Of a DNA stretch of 7,236 nucleotides, positions 1 to 7,236 are shown in pieces. The DNA comes from an uncultured Porphyromonadaceae bacterium (lineage in GTDB: Bacteria; Bacteroidota; Bacteroidia; Bacteroidales; Muribaculaceae), in NCBI GenBank assembly GCA_947174735.1, contig CAMWKC010000108.1, forward strand, positions 1-7,236, read 5' to 3'. How positions within the stretch are numbered: position 1 is the first letter of the stretch; each line of letters opens with the position of its first letter. The notes under the pieces are model-generated. The model saw only the letters and a list, made by a program, of their open reading frames with translations. It was not told where the DNA came from and ran no database searches. Position numbers and translations under genes: made by a program.

Positions 1-101
1 ATTTTAATTATTTTATTGTTTTATTAACTTATAGAAATAAGTTTAAACAACTTCAATTATAGTTATAAAACTAAAGTTATTAAGAGCTACTTTATTATAA
101 A
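1..101. other. AT-rich non-coding region with small inverted repeats
   Basis: No coding potential is seen here. The segment is very AT-rich and holds two small perfect inverted repeats: AACTTAT/ATAAGTT (26-32 and 37-43, 4-nt loop) and TAGTT/AACTA (60-64 and 69-73, 4-nt loop). An 8-bp palindrome GTTTAAAC lies at 41-48. In such AT-rich DNA these can arise by chance. They contain too little G+C to be convincing terminators, and no clear TAnnTTTG promoter box was found on either strand. The segment lies just beyond the putative terminator and probably separates this gene cluster from whatever lies to the left. Confidence 0.4.
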
Positions 102-160
102 GAAATATGAAGTGACTCCCTGAAAGTTTATGATTACTTTCGGAGGTCACTTCATATTTC
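102..160 (-). terminator. Long-stem hairpin, probable transcription terminator of the three-gene cluster
   Basis: The outer stem is 15 bp and perfect: GAAATATGAAGTGAC at 102-116 pairs with GTCACTTCATATTTC at 146-160. After a small asymmetric internal loop (117-121 against 142-145), a 6-bp inner stem GAAAGT/ACTTTC (122-127 with 136-141) closes an 8-nt loop (128-135). On the minus strand the hairpin begins 27 nt after the stop codon of the 1113 aa gene and is followed by TTTATAATAAA, a modest U-containing tract. On the plus strand it is followed by ATCGTACAG with no T-run, so it suits minus-strand transcripts. The stem is longer and less GC-rich than a textbook intrinsic terminator. Protection of the mRNA 3' end is an alternative role. 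Confidence 0.7.
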
Positions 161-187
161 ATCGTACAGTCTGTTTTCTACACAGGA

Positions 188-3100
188 TTACTTCACGATG
201 ACTTTGAGCGAGGTATTGCCGACACGGACAATATATATACCCGATGTCACAGGTATGCTAAGACGGTCGGAAGCAATAGCATCAGTCATCCAGACAGTAC
301 GTCCGTCAAGAGCGTAAACAGCTACCGGTTTACCGGCAAGACCTTCGGCTATTATCTCACCATAGGCAGGACGTACCCAGCCACCTTCAGCTTCAACATT
401 CTGGATACCGCTGACACCGCCACGTACCTCATAACTTGAGAAAAGAGCATAATGATGCTCCGTCGGGAAATAGGCATCAATATATATAGCCACCCATTTC
501 TTACCTACACACTTATCAGGGAAAGGCATCTCTACTGTCTGCCAGCCGGAGCCATTAAGTGGGAATTTACCGATTTCGATGAAATCATTTGACTCAAACG
601 TCACACCATAAACAGTGACATCCGCAGCATTAGCACCTGTCCAGCAATTAAAAATGATACCAGGGTCGGTCACACCCTCAAGATTAAACTTCGGAAGCAT
701 CAACATACCGCGCTGACTCGGACCTTCCGAACGTCCGTAACATGATACCTCAGAAGGTACTTCCATCGTTGGATCAATCAGGCGAGGATTAACCACACCC
801 CAATCAGAATCGACGTAATCGTCATCAAGACGTATGATACGTATCGGACCATACTTGAATGAAGCATCTTTAAATTCCTCAAGTACAGGTATGTCGTAAG
901 GTGTGCCAAGTACATCGGTAAGCCAACCTACAGTAGAACAAAGTCCGGCTACAGTCGAAGCGGCAATACCGAGGCGGGCAGTAGCAAGTGGTGTGCCGGC
1001 AGGTACGGTATAGGTATATTCAAATACATTCTTACCGAGTACCTCAACAATTTCCCAGCCGTCCTCACCATATTCCATAAGGTTATAGACCACATCGTCA
1101 GGGTCAATATAATAGCCGTTTTCACCTTCGGTCGGAGCAGTCCAACGAGCCACCAGAGAAAGGTTATCTTCAGACACATAGCCATCTATCGAGCTTACCG
1201 GGCCTGGAACATCTATACCGGTAAACACATCAACGACACTTTCCTGACCGGTCATACCACCGACGGAAGTTATTACAGTCACACGGTTGAAGCCCTGCTG
1301 CGAAGGAAGCTCCACACTTACATGTTCGCCGGGAGCAGCTGACGCGGAAAGCTCGGCTTCTCCTAACGTAACACGTACATCAACAACCGTAGAGTCCGGT
1401 ATTTTCTCACCTGTTATGTAGGTAACAGGCATATTGAAGTCAACAAGTGCTTTCAGTTCACCCTTAGGAGCACCCACGACATTAAGGTCAGTGACTTCCG
1501 AAGGCAGCTCTGTTGCAGCATGCAATTTAGATACTTTTATATTACGTACACGTATACCGGTCTGATAAGGCTCGGCATCAGTAAAGAACGACAGATAATA
1601 AACACCAGGATCTGAGATTGCAAAACGCTGGGTATAAACCTCAAACTGCTTGGTATTATTAACAGCACTCTTTTCACGAATCGTGGTACTTACGACTCTC
1701 GGGTCGAGTTCGCTGTGCAGATAAACGCCGACTTCCATTTCAGGATACCACGAAGAGAAATTACCCATCTCATAACTGATTTCGTATGTGACGGCTGAAT
1801 CATCCAACAGCATCGGCGGCATAAAAAGCCAGTCATTGCTTGCCACACCGTTACCACGCGGACCTGCGAAATAGCCAGTGCCGGGATTATCATCATCTTC
1901 ATAGTACTCCCAGTAATCCCTATCCTGATTTAAGTCGAATACTGAACATACATAGGCATCGGCAGGAGTCGGAATGATTTCGAAATCAGGCTCCCAGGGC
2001 TTACCGACACGTACACTCTCCGAACGTCCGGGAGCCGACAGACAGCCCATATTATCAGCCACCACAGTCGCAACGTATGAAGCGTACGGCATATCAACAG
2101 GCAACGTATAATCAAGGAAAGACTCAGCCGTTGTACCGACTTCCTCACCGTTAACATATACATGGTAAACCAAGGAAGCGACATCAAGATAACCGTTGTT
2201 GACACAACGTGTCACCGGAGTCCACTCAATGCGGGACTCGCCAAGAGTCACATCCGCAGGAGTATTGGGCACATCATATCCAACGAAACGGGACATCATA
2301 TTCACTGTACTTTTCTTACCGTCCTGTTCCACAAAGAAACCGAATTCATGCTCACCGGGTTCAATGCCGGTAAACTCCACAGTCACTATGTCACCGGCAG
2401 TCGTGCTACCTTCGGAATATTTCTCGCCGTCGAATAAGGCACACCATTTCATATCTCCCGAGACGGTGCCACCAGCAAAATATACAGTCGGTATAAAATA
2501 GGAAATCTTAGCAGTTCCGACAGCATGGTCAAACTTAGCTTCATCAAGTTCCGGAGCACGTATAGGAGCCGGATCTGCCGTAGCATCTGTCATGTAGAAG
2601 AACGGAAAATGCTCGAAATTGTCGAAATAACTAAGCTTGGTGACAGTCTTTGTAGTAAGGTCTATCTCCGCAATGGCGTATGTATCATCTGTCTCGAGAG
2701 TTTCTAAGATAAATTTCTTCGATTCCGGCAAATATACCATTCCTGCTATAGCATAACGGGTACGTAGACCTGTCGGCATGACAACAGTCTGTTCACCAGT
2801 TGCAGGATTTATCTGTACAAAGTCATCATTACGGTTGATACCATAGAGCAGACCGTCATCTGTGTTAAATGCCAACGACACACAAACCTCACGATAATCA
2901 GGGGTGCGTACACAGACAGTAGCTGAAGGGTCATTGCCCGGTGCCGAGAAATAAGCATAGTCCATACCGTTCTCAGAAGATGTATAGCCGTACACTTTAT
3001 CAGCTTCCGGATCGTATGCGCTCGACCAATAAGCAGGAAGATAGTTAGGGAAAGTAGTGACAGGATCGGCAAGGCCAATCTCTCTATCTTCATAAATATA

Positions 3101-3529
3101 TCCTGTATAAGGATCGACTTCCAGGAATCGTAAATCCGCTATATCGAAGAACGAGAGCTCTGCCATCACACACAGACGGCCTTCACGCATCCAGCCTGTA
3201 GTAAGTGAATAACCATTGGCACTATAATCATCAATAAATCTGAATTCCAATTCTGCATCGGTATTCATGCGGTAGATACCGCACGGCACTCCGTAGACAA
3301 CTGTGCTCTGATAGCCATGCAGTACCTGTCCCTGAGGAGTAACCTCACGCAACACTGCCTCAGGCGAACGTTTTATATAATTTCCCCGTGCCGTAACAAG
3401 ACCTTCGGGAGCGCTGCGTTCAGGACGCTCAACAGCCGGTAAGGGCACATTGGCCGCTGCCGGTATTACAGTCCCCGTAAGAGCCATAAACACGAGCGGA
3501 AGAAATCCGGTAAATGTCGATTTTTTCAT
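188..3529 (-). CDS. Secreted multidomain protein with FN3-like and choice-of-anchor J (jelly-roll) domains and a T9SS C-terminal sorting domain
   Basis: This is a 1113 aa exported protein, probably placed on or released from the cell surface by type IX secretion. Residues 1-27 form a signal peptide (MKK start, hydrophobic core, cleavage near AAA-N), with no lipobox Cys. Residues about 70-320 carry short beta-rich repeats such as AFNTDDGLLYGINRNDDF, suggesting a propeller-like domain. Ig/FN3-like segments follow at about 327-420 and 425-508. A choice-of-anchor J/cleaved-adhesin module spans about 518-668, with the family-type FDLNQDRDYW and SNDWLFMPP motifs. Two more FN3-like segments lie at about 677-875, and a second divergent jelly roll at about 880-1037. 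The last 60 or so residues match a T9SS type A sorting domain (VAVYALDGRTVW, then SGIYIVRVG and a basic end, KVIVK). No catalytic domain is recognised, so adhesion or glycan/protein binding is an inference. The start is set by the signal peptide. The gene lies 49 bp downstream of the Omp28-like gene, and no Shine-Dalgarno sequence is visible. Confidence 0.88.
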   Translation of the reverse strand: MKKSTFTGFLPLVFMALTGTVIPAAANVPLPAVERPERSAPEGLVTARGNYIKRSPEAVLREVTPQGQVLHGYQSTVVYGVPCGIYRMNTDAELEFRFIDDYSANGYSLTTGWMREGRLCVMAELSFFDIADLRFLEVDPYTGYIYEDREIGLADPVTTFPNYLPAYWSSAYDPEADKVYGYTSSENGMDYAYFSAPGNDPSATVCVRTPDYREVCVSLAFNTDDGLLYGINRNDDFVQINPATGEQTVVMPTGLRTRYAIAGMVYLPESKKFILETLETDDTYAIAEIDLTTKTVTKLSYFDNFEHFPFFYMTDATADPAPIRAPELDEAKFDHAVGTAKISYFIPTVYFAGGTVSGDMKWCALFDGEKYSEGSTTAGDIVTVEFTGIEPGEHEFGFFVEQDGKKSTVNMMSRFVGYDVPNTPADVTLGESRIEWTPVTRCVNNGYLDVASLVYHVYVNGEEVGTTAESFLDYTLPVDMPYASYVATVVADNMGCLSAPGRSESVRVGKPWEPDFEIIPTPADAYVCSVFDLNQDRDYWEYYEDDDNPGTGYFAGPRGNGVASNDWLFMPPMLLDDSAVTYEISYEMGNFSSWYPEMEVGVYLHSELDPRVVSTTIREKSAVNNTKQFEVYTQRFAISDPGVYYLSFFTDAEPYQTGIRVRNIKVSKLHAATELPSEVTDLNVVGAPKGELKALVDFNMPVTYITGEKIPDSTVVDVRVTLGEAELSASAAPGEHVSVELPSQQGFNRVTVITSVGGMTGQESVVDVFTGIDVPGPVSSIDGYVSEDNLSLVARWTAPTEGENGYYIDPDDVVYNLMEYGEDGWEIVEVLGKNVFEYTYTVPAGTPLATARLGIAASTVAGLCSTVGWLTDVLGTPYDIPVLEEFKDASFKYGPIRIIRLDDDYVDSDWGVVNPRLIDPTMEVPSEVSCYGRSEGPSQRGMLMLPKFNLEGVTDPGIIFNCWTGANAADVTVYGVTFESNDFIEIGKFPLNGSGWQTVEMPFPDKCVGKKWVAIYIDAYFPTEHHYALFSSYEVRGGVSGIQNVEAEGGWVRPAYGEIIAEGLAGKPVAVYALDGRTVWMTDAIASDRLSIPVTSGIYIVRVGNTSLKVIVK

Positions 3530-3565
3530 TTCAGTAGGTTATGTCAGTTGAATATATACTTACAT

Positions 3566-3573
3566 CAAAAATA
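3566..3573 (-). promoter_or_regulatory. Possible -7 promoter box upstream of the 1113 aa gene
   Basis: On the minus strand this reads TATTTTTG, an exact match to the Bacteroidales -7 consensus TAnnTTTG. It lies in the 49 bp gap between the Omp28-like gene and the 1113 aa gene. A start site about 7 nt downstream would leave a leader of roughly 30 nt. No TTTG is present 19-21 nt upstream (only TAAA), so the -33 element is missing and the box could be a chance match in AT-rich DNA. Confidence 0.3.
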
Positions 3574-3578
3574 GAGTC

Positions 3579-5528
3579 TCAGAAGATATGACGCTTTACA
3601 GATACATGATCATCTGTGCCGACAATGCGCAGTATTACAAAACCACGTAACGATGAAAGGTCAATACTGTTATGTCCTGCTGTCAGAGTACGGCTTAAAA
3701 GCACCGTACCGTCAGCCGAAATTACCTCAAGCCGGCCTCCGCAGATAACATCAGCATTAAGGAAGCCTTCAGTTACAGCCATTACATTATCATTACGAGT
3801 AACAATACCGATTCCGGAAGTATCATAATGTTCAGCCTCCATTTCATCAGCACTAAGCACATATCCGGTGTCACCGTCAAGAAGAAGGACTATTACAGCC
3901 GTATTGTCCGGATTCATAACTTGCGAAGGCATACTTATAGGCATTGATTTGTGTATAGCCACTTCTGCCTCGCAGGAGTCGTTAAGAAGCTCACCGTAAT
4001 AATCAGGCCAGATTCCGCGAGCCACATGGTTATATACCATCTCTGTATAGGGTATTATACTCTTATGCTCGGAGTAGAACCTGAAGTAAGGCCAGAGGTC
4101 AGCACCGTAATTGCTTTCGACAGCAGCCTGCGACACACCCGACAGTCCGTTTGTCTGATTGTAAGCAGCGTTGTCACCACGCACATCATTCTCAATCATC
4201 ACAATAGCGACCCGCTGGTTAATATCGCTCTTCGAATAAGAATTCTCTATCTGATAATTAACGTTCAATTCGCCATTCTGCGTATAATCCACACTTCTAA
4301 TTGTAATTCTGGAATTACTACGTGTAGCAGCTATATCGCTTACGATATGTTCATCCGAGGGATCGCCGAGCTGCATACGATTGAAGAAAGCCGAAGGATA
4401 ACCCGAGCTTCCGGAGATAGTGTAGGCATCTGTAAGATAAGCATCATCATCCATAAGCATAGGGTCATTGATAGTGTGCAGGGCAATGCCTATAGCCTTT
4501 ATCTGTCCGTCAAGTCCGTTATAATGATCGGTATAATAATTCATGAAAGCGGCTCCGCGCGGACAGTACGTACACCATGTACCTGTAAATTCCTCTATTA
4601 CCGCTACAGGCGGATAAGAAGTAGTAGGTGTGCCTATTTCTCCTGTCACGACAGTAGGTTCAGCACCTTCGAACATAGGGGTAAGCATCACAGAGTACGT
4701 CAGACCGCCCTCCGGCACAGTTATATCTTCAAAAGTCACAGCTATACGGGTACCGTTTATAGTGATAGGTTGTTCGTATTGCTGTGTCACAGTCTGTCCG
4801 TTGTATCTAAGCTCAGCCTTCAGTCCCGGCACATCGACAGGTGTGCGAAAGTTAGCATTCAGAACTATGTCGATATTAGAACCGGCAGATAACACCGAAG
4901 GTGTAAGATCAGTGACATCAGCTATATAAGGTGCTATAGCGATATCAGTAAATCCGAGCAGACCGGCATCCTCACCACGATTGATAAAGGCGAAACAGAC
5001 TTCTTTACCTGCATAACCGTTAAGAGCGATATATGAATCTTTTGAACGCACTTCTGTATCCCAACCCGTAAGAGTGGTATTGAGCAACGGTGTGGATCGG
5101 AAACTGTCACGGTCCTGACCATCTTCCGAAATCAAAACACGATAGCGGTTGGTAGCAAAAGCTCCCGCCGAGACAGCCTTTAACTGCAATATCTCGGCAT
5201 CTGAACCAACGTATATCGGCGGTGTCACAAGCCATTCGTCAGCAGTAGCAGCATATTTAAAAGTGGAGCAGCTCCATGCCGCATTTGTACCTCCGATAGA
5301 AAACACACGATAAGCCGGTCCTTCGCCGTCTGTACCGAAATAATCCTGAAAGGCTGATTCAACAACCTCACCTATACCGTAAGATACCCAGCCCTCAGGC
5401 AGAACTTTGTCAGCAGACAAAGGCGTACTGAAATCTTCCTGATATGAATACGGTGGTAACGTAACAGCGCCGTCAGAGGCGACCGCACCCGAAATCAGAA
5501 GAGAAAAAAGTAACAGATGTTTTATCAT
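3579..5528 (-). CDS. Omp28-related secreted protein: choice-of-anchor J domain, thioredoxin-fold CxxC domain, T9SS-like C-terminus
   Basis: This is a 649 aa exported protein. Residues 1-18 or so are a signal peptide (MIKHLLLFSLLISGAVAS). Residues about 25-198 form a choice-of-anchor J jelly roll, with an EDFSTP...LPEGW opening and the typical ADEWLVTPPI strand. Residues about 205-300 look Ig-like. Residues about 305-400 are an Omp28/thioredoxin-like domain: EEFTGTWCTYCPRG holds Cys319 and Cys322 in a CxxC, and SGYPSAFFN supplies Pro378 where the thioredoxin cis-proline is expected. The Omp28 beta-rich part continues to about 555. The last 55 residues (LEVISADGTVLL, then GFVILRIVG and VSVKRHIF) resemble a divergent T9SS sorting domain. 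Omp28 of Porphyromonas gingivalis is an outer-membrane/surface protein of uncertain function; the CxxC permits, but does not prove, thiol-disulfide activity. The signal peptide fixes the start. The gene begins 29 bp after the ATPase stop codon, with no clear promoter or Shine-Dalgarno sequence between them. Confidence 0.88.
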   Translation of the reverse strand: MIKHLLLFSLLISGAVASDGAVTLPPYSYQEDFSTPLSADKVLPEGWVSYGIGEVVESAFQDYFGTDGEGPAYRVFSIGGTNAAWSCSTFKYAATADEWLVTPPIYVGSDAEILQLKAVSAGAFATNRYRVLISEDGQDRDSFRSTPLLNTTLTGWDTEVRSKDSYIALNGYAGKEVCFAFINRGEDAGLLGFTDIAIAPYIADVTDLTPSVLSAGSNIDIVLNANFRTPVDVPGLKAELRYNGQTVTQQYEQPITINGTRIAVTFEDITVPEGGLTYSVMLTPMFEGAEPTVVTGEIGTPTTSYPPVAVIEEFTGTWCTYCPRGAAFMNYYTDHYNGLDGQIKAIGIALHTINDPMLMDDDAYLTDAYTISGSSGYPSAFFNRMQLGDPSDEHIVSDIAATRSNSRITIRSVDYTQNGELNVNYQIENSYSKSDINQRVAIVMIENDVRGDNAAYNQTNGLSGVSQAAVESNYGADLWPYFRFYSEHKSIIPYTEMVYNHVARGIWPDYYGELLNDSCEAEVAIHKSMPISMPSQVMNPDNTAVIVLLLDGDTGYVLSADEMEAEHYDTSGIGIVTRNDNVMAVTEGFLNADVICGGRLEVISADGTVLLSRTLTAGHNSIDLSSLRGFVILRIVGTDDHVSVKRHIF

Positions 5529-5557
5529 AATGAATGTGAGCTATATTATGGTTAATA

Positions 5558-7123
5558 TTAAACAATTATAATTTTCCAAGAATCGATATTACGGGTCTGA
5601 CGGGAGTAATTTATACCTATCTTAAATATCTTACGTCCGTCGTATCTGAACTGAAGAGAGTAATCTTTCGAGTCAATCTGCGCAAGCGCCTGCTCCGGCG
5701 TACTGTCAAGCTTTAGTTCCATAATGTAGATATAGTCCGGCATCACCAGAAGCATATCTATCCTTCCGTCCGCTGTCCTCCACTCTGCTCTGGCATCTAT
5801 ACCAATAAGCCGGAATAACAAAAACAGGTTGTTTTCATAATATAACTCCGGCATATTCTGTGTCAGATTGGCAGGGACAGCAGCGAACATTGAACGTATC
5901 ATATCAAGAGCCTTATCCGGATTGCCATCTTCCAAAGCATCACGTATATCCCAGATTCTGTTATCTACACGGTATTTATCCGTATCCATGTTATAAGCGA
6001 GCATTTCAGAGAAAAGACCACTTTCAACTTCTTTATTCGGAACCCCGAGTCTGTACCTCTTCCGACGGACATCGTAATCTTTAATAGTAAGGTAACCCGT
6101 CTGGAACAACAGTGACAATGTCGAGGTCCGGAAAGTATCAATATCAGATATAGCCGCTTCGTTTACGTTTTCAGTAAGCAGTTCAGCCAAAGGTACTTTT
6201 TCTCTACTTAAGCGTCTGACAAGAAAACCCGGTGTACCTGATCTAAACCAATAAGGAGCTATCTCACAATTGTCAAGAGCGAGAAGAAGACTGAACGGAT
6301 TGTATATATCAGCAGAATTCTTGGTAAAATGATACCCGTCATAGTTCTCTTTCAAGAGAGCAATCGCTCCCTGCATATCGGTATCCATAGCTTTGCCAAG
6401 ACGTTCTATACCTATCTGAAATGTATTCTCTATCTCTTTTTGAGTAAGACCGCATATTTCACTGTACTTAGATACGAGCGAAATATCATTAAGATTATTA
6501 ATACCGCTGAAAATAGTCATACGGCTGAAGCGCGACACTCCTGTCAGCATACCGAACCTTATATATTCGTCCATTTCCTTCAGATTGGAATAGATGGCTT
6601 TGAGCAGATTACAGAATCTGTCATATACCCTTTCATTCTCAAGGTTAGCCACAAGCGGAGTGTCATACTCATCAATAAGCACTACAACCTGACTGGCTGT
6701 CTTTTTGCTTATGGCATATATTATATTACCGAAACGTAATGAAAGACTATCTGTAGTCAGTTCGCAACCGTACTCCTGTTCCAATCTTCTGAAACTGTTA
6801 TCCAATAGTTTTTCGAGACTGTCCGATTCATTCGGGTCGTATTGTGAAAGCGATAGATGAATTACAGGATAACATTTCCAGTCTTTTTCAAGTCTTTCTA
6901 TAAATAACCCTTTGAAAAGTTCCTTACGTCCTTCAAAATAGGCTTTAAGTGTGCTAAGCAGCAGACTCTTTCCAAAGCGTCTGGGCCGTGAAAGAAAATA
7001 ATACTTTCCCCTGCTGACAAGTCTGTAAACCAAAGCTGTCTTATCTACATAGACATATCCTCCGTTGATAATATCGGAGAAAGTCTGTATCCCAACAGGG
7101 TATTTTATCTCTGATGCAGTCAT
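5558..7123 (-). CDS. AAA-ATPase-like protein with C-terminal PD-(D/E)XK nuclease-fold domain (DUF1703 type)
   Basis: This is a 521 aa cytoplasmic protein without signal peptide or membrane segment. It is intact and has the usual length for the family. The N-terminus (YPVGIQTFSDIINGGYVYVDKT) is the standard opening of the AAA-ATPase-like family (PF09820 type). The P-loop is the family's degenerate form, RPRRFGKS (residues 46-53, Lys52). Walker B is VVVLIDEYD (146-154, Asp151-Glu152). Family motifs GMLTGVSRFS (191-200) and NYDGYHF (260-266) follow. The C-terminal domain (about 400-521) has the PD-(D/E)XK signature: Asp456 in GRIDMLL, then Glu469-x-Lys471 in MELKL. All catalytic-type residues appear present. 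Members occur in many copies in Bacteroidales genomes. Their biological role is not established; nuclease activity and a link to defence or mobile DNA are only suggestions from the fold. A promoter lies just upstream and gives a short leader of about 16 nt, which supports this start. Confidence 0.93.
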   Translation of the reverse strand: MTASEIKYPVGIQTFSDIINGGYVYVDKTALVYRLVSRGKYYFLSRPRRFGKSLLLSTLKAYFEGRKELFKGLFIERLEKDWKCYPVIHLSLSQYDPNESDSLEKLLDNSFRRLEQEYGCELTTDSLSLRFGNIIYAISKKTASQVVVLIDEYDTPLVANLENERVYDRFCNLLKAIYSNLKEMDEYIRFGMLTGVSRFSRMTIFSGINNLNDISLVSKYSEICGLTQKEIENTFQIGIERLGKAMDTDMQGAIALLKENYDGYHFTKNSADIYNPFSLLLALDNCEIAPYWFRSGTPGFLVRRLSREKVPLAELLTENVNEAAISDIDTFRTSTLSLLFQTGYLTIKDYDVRRKRYRLGVPNKEVESGLFSEMLAYNMDTDKYRVDNRIWDIRDALEDGNPDKALDMIRSMFAAVPANLTQNMPELYYENNLFLLFRLIGIDARAEWRTADGRIDMLLVMPDYIYIMELKLDSTPEQALAQIDSKDYSLQFRYDGRKIFKIGINYSRQTRNIDSWKIIIV

Positions 7124-7145
7124 GGCCGTAACGTCATTAACAGCA

Positions 7146-7178
7146 CAAAGGTAATGATTTTCCTATCAATTTTACAAA
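7146..7178 (-). promoter_or_regulatory. Bacteroidales-type promoter for the ATPase gene and possibly the whole cluster
   Basis: On the minus strand a -33 TTTG (7175-7178) is separated by 21 nt from TACCTTTG (7146-7153), an exact match to the -7 consensus TAnnTTTG used by the Bacteroidetes primary sigma factor. Transcription would start near 7139-7141, leaving a leader of about 16-18 nt before the ATG at 7123. The leader has no Shine-Dalgarno sequence, which is normal for this phylum. This is the best promoter found in the window by eye. Confidence 0.65.
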
Positions 7179-7236
7179 TCCCGTCTTTTAAAATAAATTC
7201 TCTCTTTCAGCAAAGCAAAGAAGAAACATTTTTTTC

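Noticed and set aside
26..48. AT-rich inverted repeat and GTTTAAAC palindrome as a terminator, operator or attachment site
   Set aside because: The stem is only 7 bp and nearly all A/T, no repeat partner or integrase is present, and such palindromes are expected by chance in this composition.
2162..2501. Two overlapping plus-strand open frames (about 91 and 101 codons) inside the 1113 aa gene
   Set aside because: They lie opposite an FN3-like part of a well-supported gene, overlap each other in different frames, and show no family features.
3951..4892. 313-codon open frame on the plus strand, fully antisense to the Omp28-like gene
   Set aside because: Its translation is rich in Ser/Arg/His/Ile with no domain or coherent secretion signal. 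It lies entirely inside a gene with clear family motifs, and no TAnnTTTG promoter was noted for it. It is best explained as a stop-free antisense shadow of the real coding frame.
5563..5570. TATAATTG (minus strand) as a -7 box for the Omp28-like gene
   Set aside because: It has one mismatch to TAnnTTTG, no TTTG at the correct upstream distance, and lies over the end of the ATPase gene in AT-rich sequence.
6329..6739. 136-codon open frame on the plus strand inside the ATPase gene
   Set aside because: It overlaps the strongly conserved ATPase core (Walker B region) on the opposite strand, and its translation shows no recognisable motif.
1..7236. Defence island, mobile element or CRISPR locus
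   Set aside because: Apart from the PD-(D/E)XK ATPase, no transposase, integrase, restriction-modification, Cas or toxin-antitoxin gene is visible, and there is no regularly spaced repeat array. One nuclease-fold gene is not enough to call a system.

Overview
The window looks like chromosomal DNA from a gut-type member of the order Bacteroidales, with Muribaculaceae/Bacteroides-like families the best guess. Four things point there: two secreted proteins carrying 'choice-of-anchor J' (cleaved-adhesin) modules and type IX secretion (T9SS) C-terminal sorting domains; an Omp28-type thioredoxin-fold protein; an AAA-ATPase-like/PD-(D/E)XK protein of a family that is highly multiplied in Bacteroidales; and a promoter matching the Bacteroides -33 TTTG / -7 TAnnTTTG consensus. 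Shine-Dalgarno sequences are absent or weak, as usual in that phylum. The exact genus cannot be read from the sequence.

All three genes are on the minus strand and are read from right to left. The right edge (7124-7236) is a short AT-rich upstream region with a good Bacteroidales promoter (7146-7178). Next come an intact AAA-ATPase/PD-(D/E)XK protein of 521 aa (5558-7123), a 29 bp gap, a 649 aa secreted Omp28-like protein (3579-5528), a 49 bp gap holding a weaker promoter-like -7 box, and a 1113 aa secreted multidomain protein (188-3529). A long hairpin at 102-160 follows the last stop codon and is the likely transcription terminator. The left end (1-101) is very AT-rich and non-coding.

The two secreted proteins plausibly belong together: both have a signal peptide, jelly-roll adhesin-type domains and a T9SS-type C-terminal domain, so both are likely exported and surface-attached or released. 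The ATPase is cytoplasmic by sequence and has no obvious functional link to them. The short gaps without internal terminators allow read-through, but common orientation may be all they share. No RNA gene, CRISPR array, insertion sequence or clear mobile-element boundary was seen. I found no convincing evidence of an undescribed system. The most testable ideas are the arrangement of a CxxC thioredoxin-fold protein next to a cysteine-containing secreted partner, and possible co-transcription with the ATPase/nuclease-fold gene.
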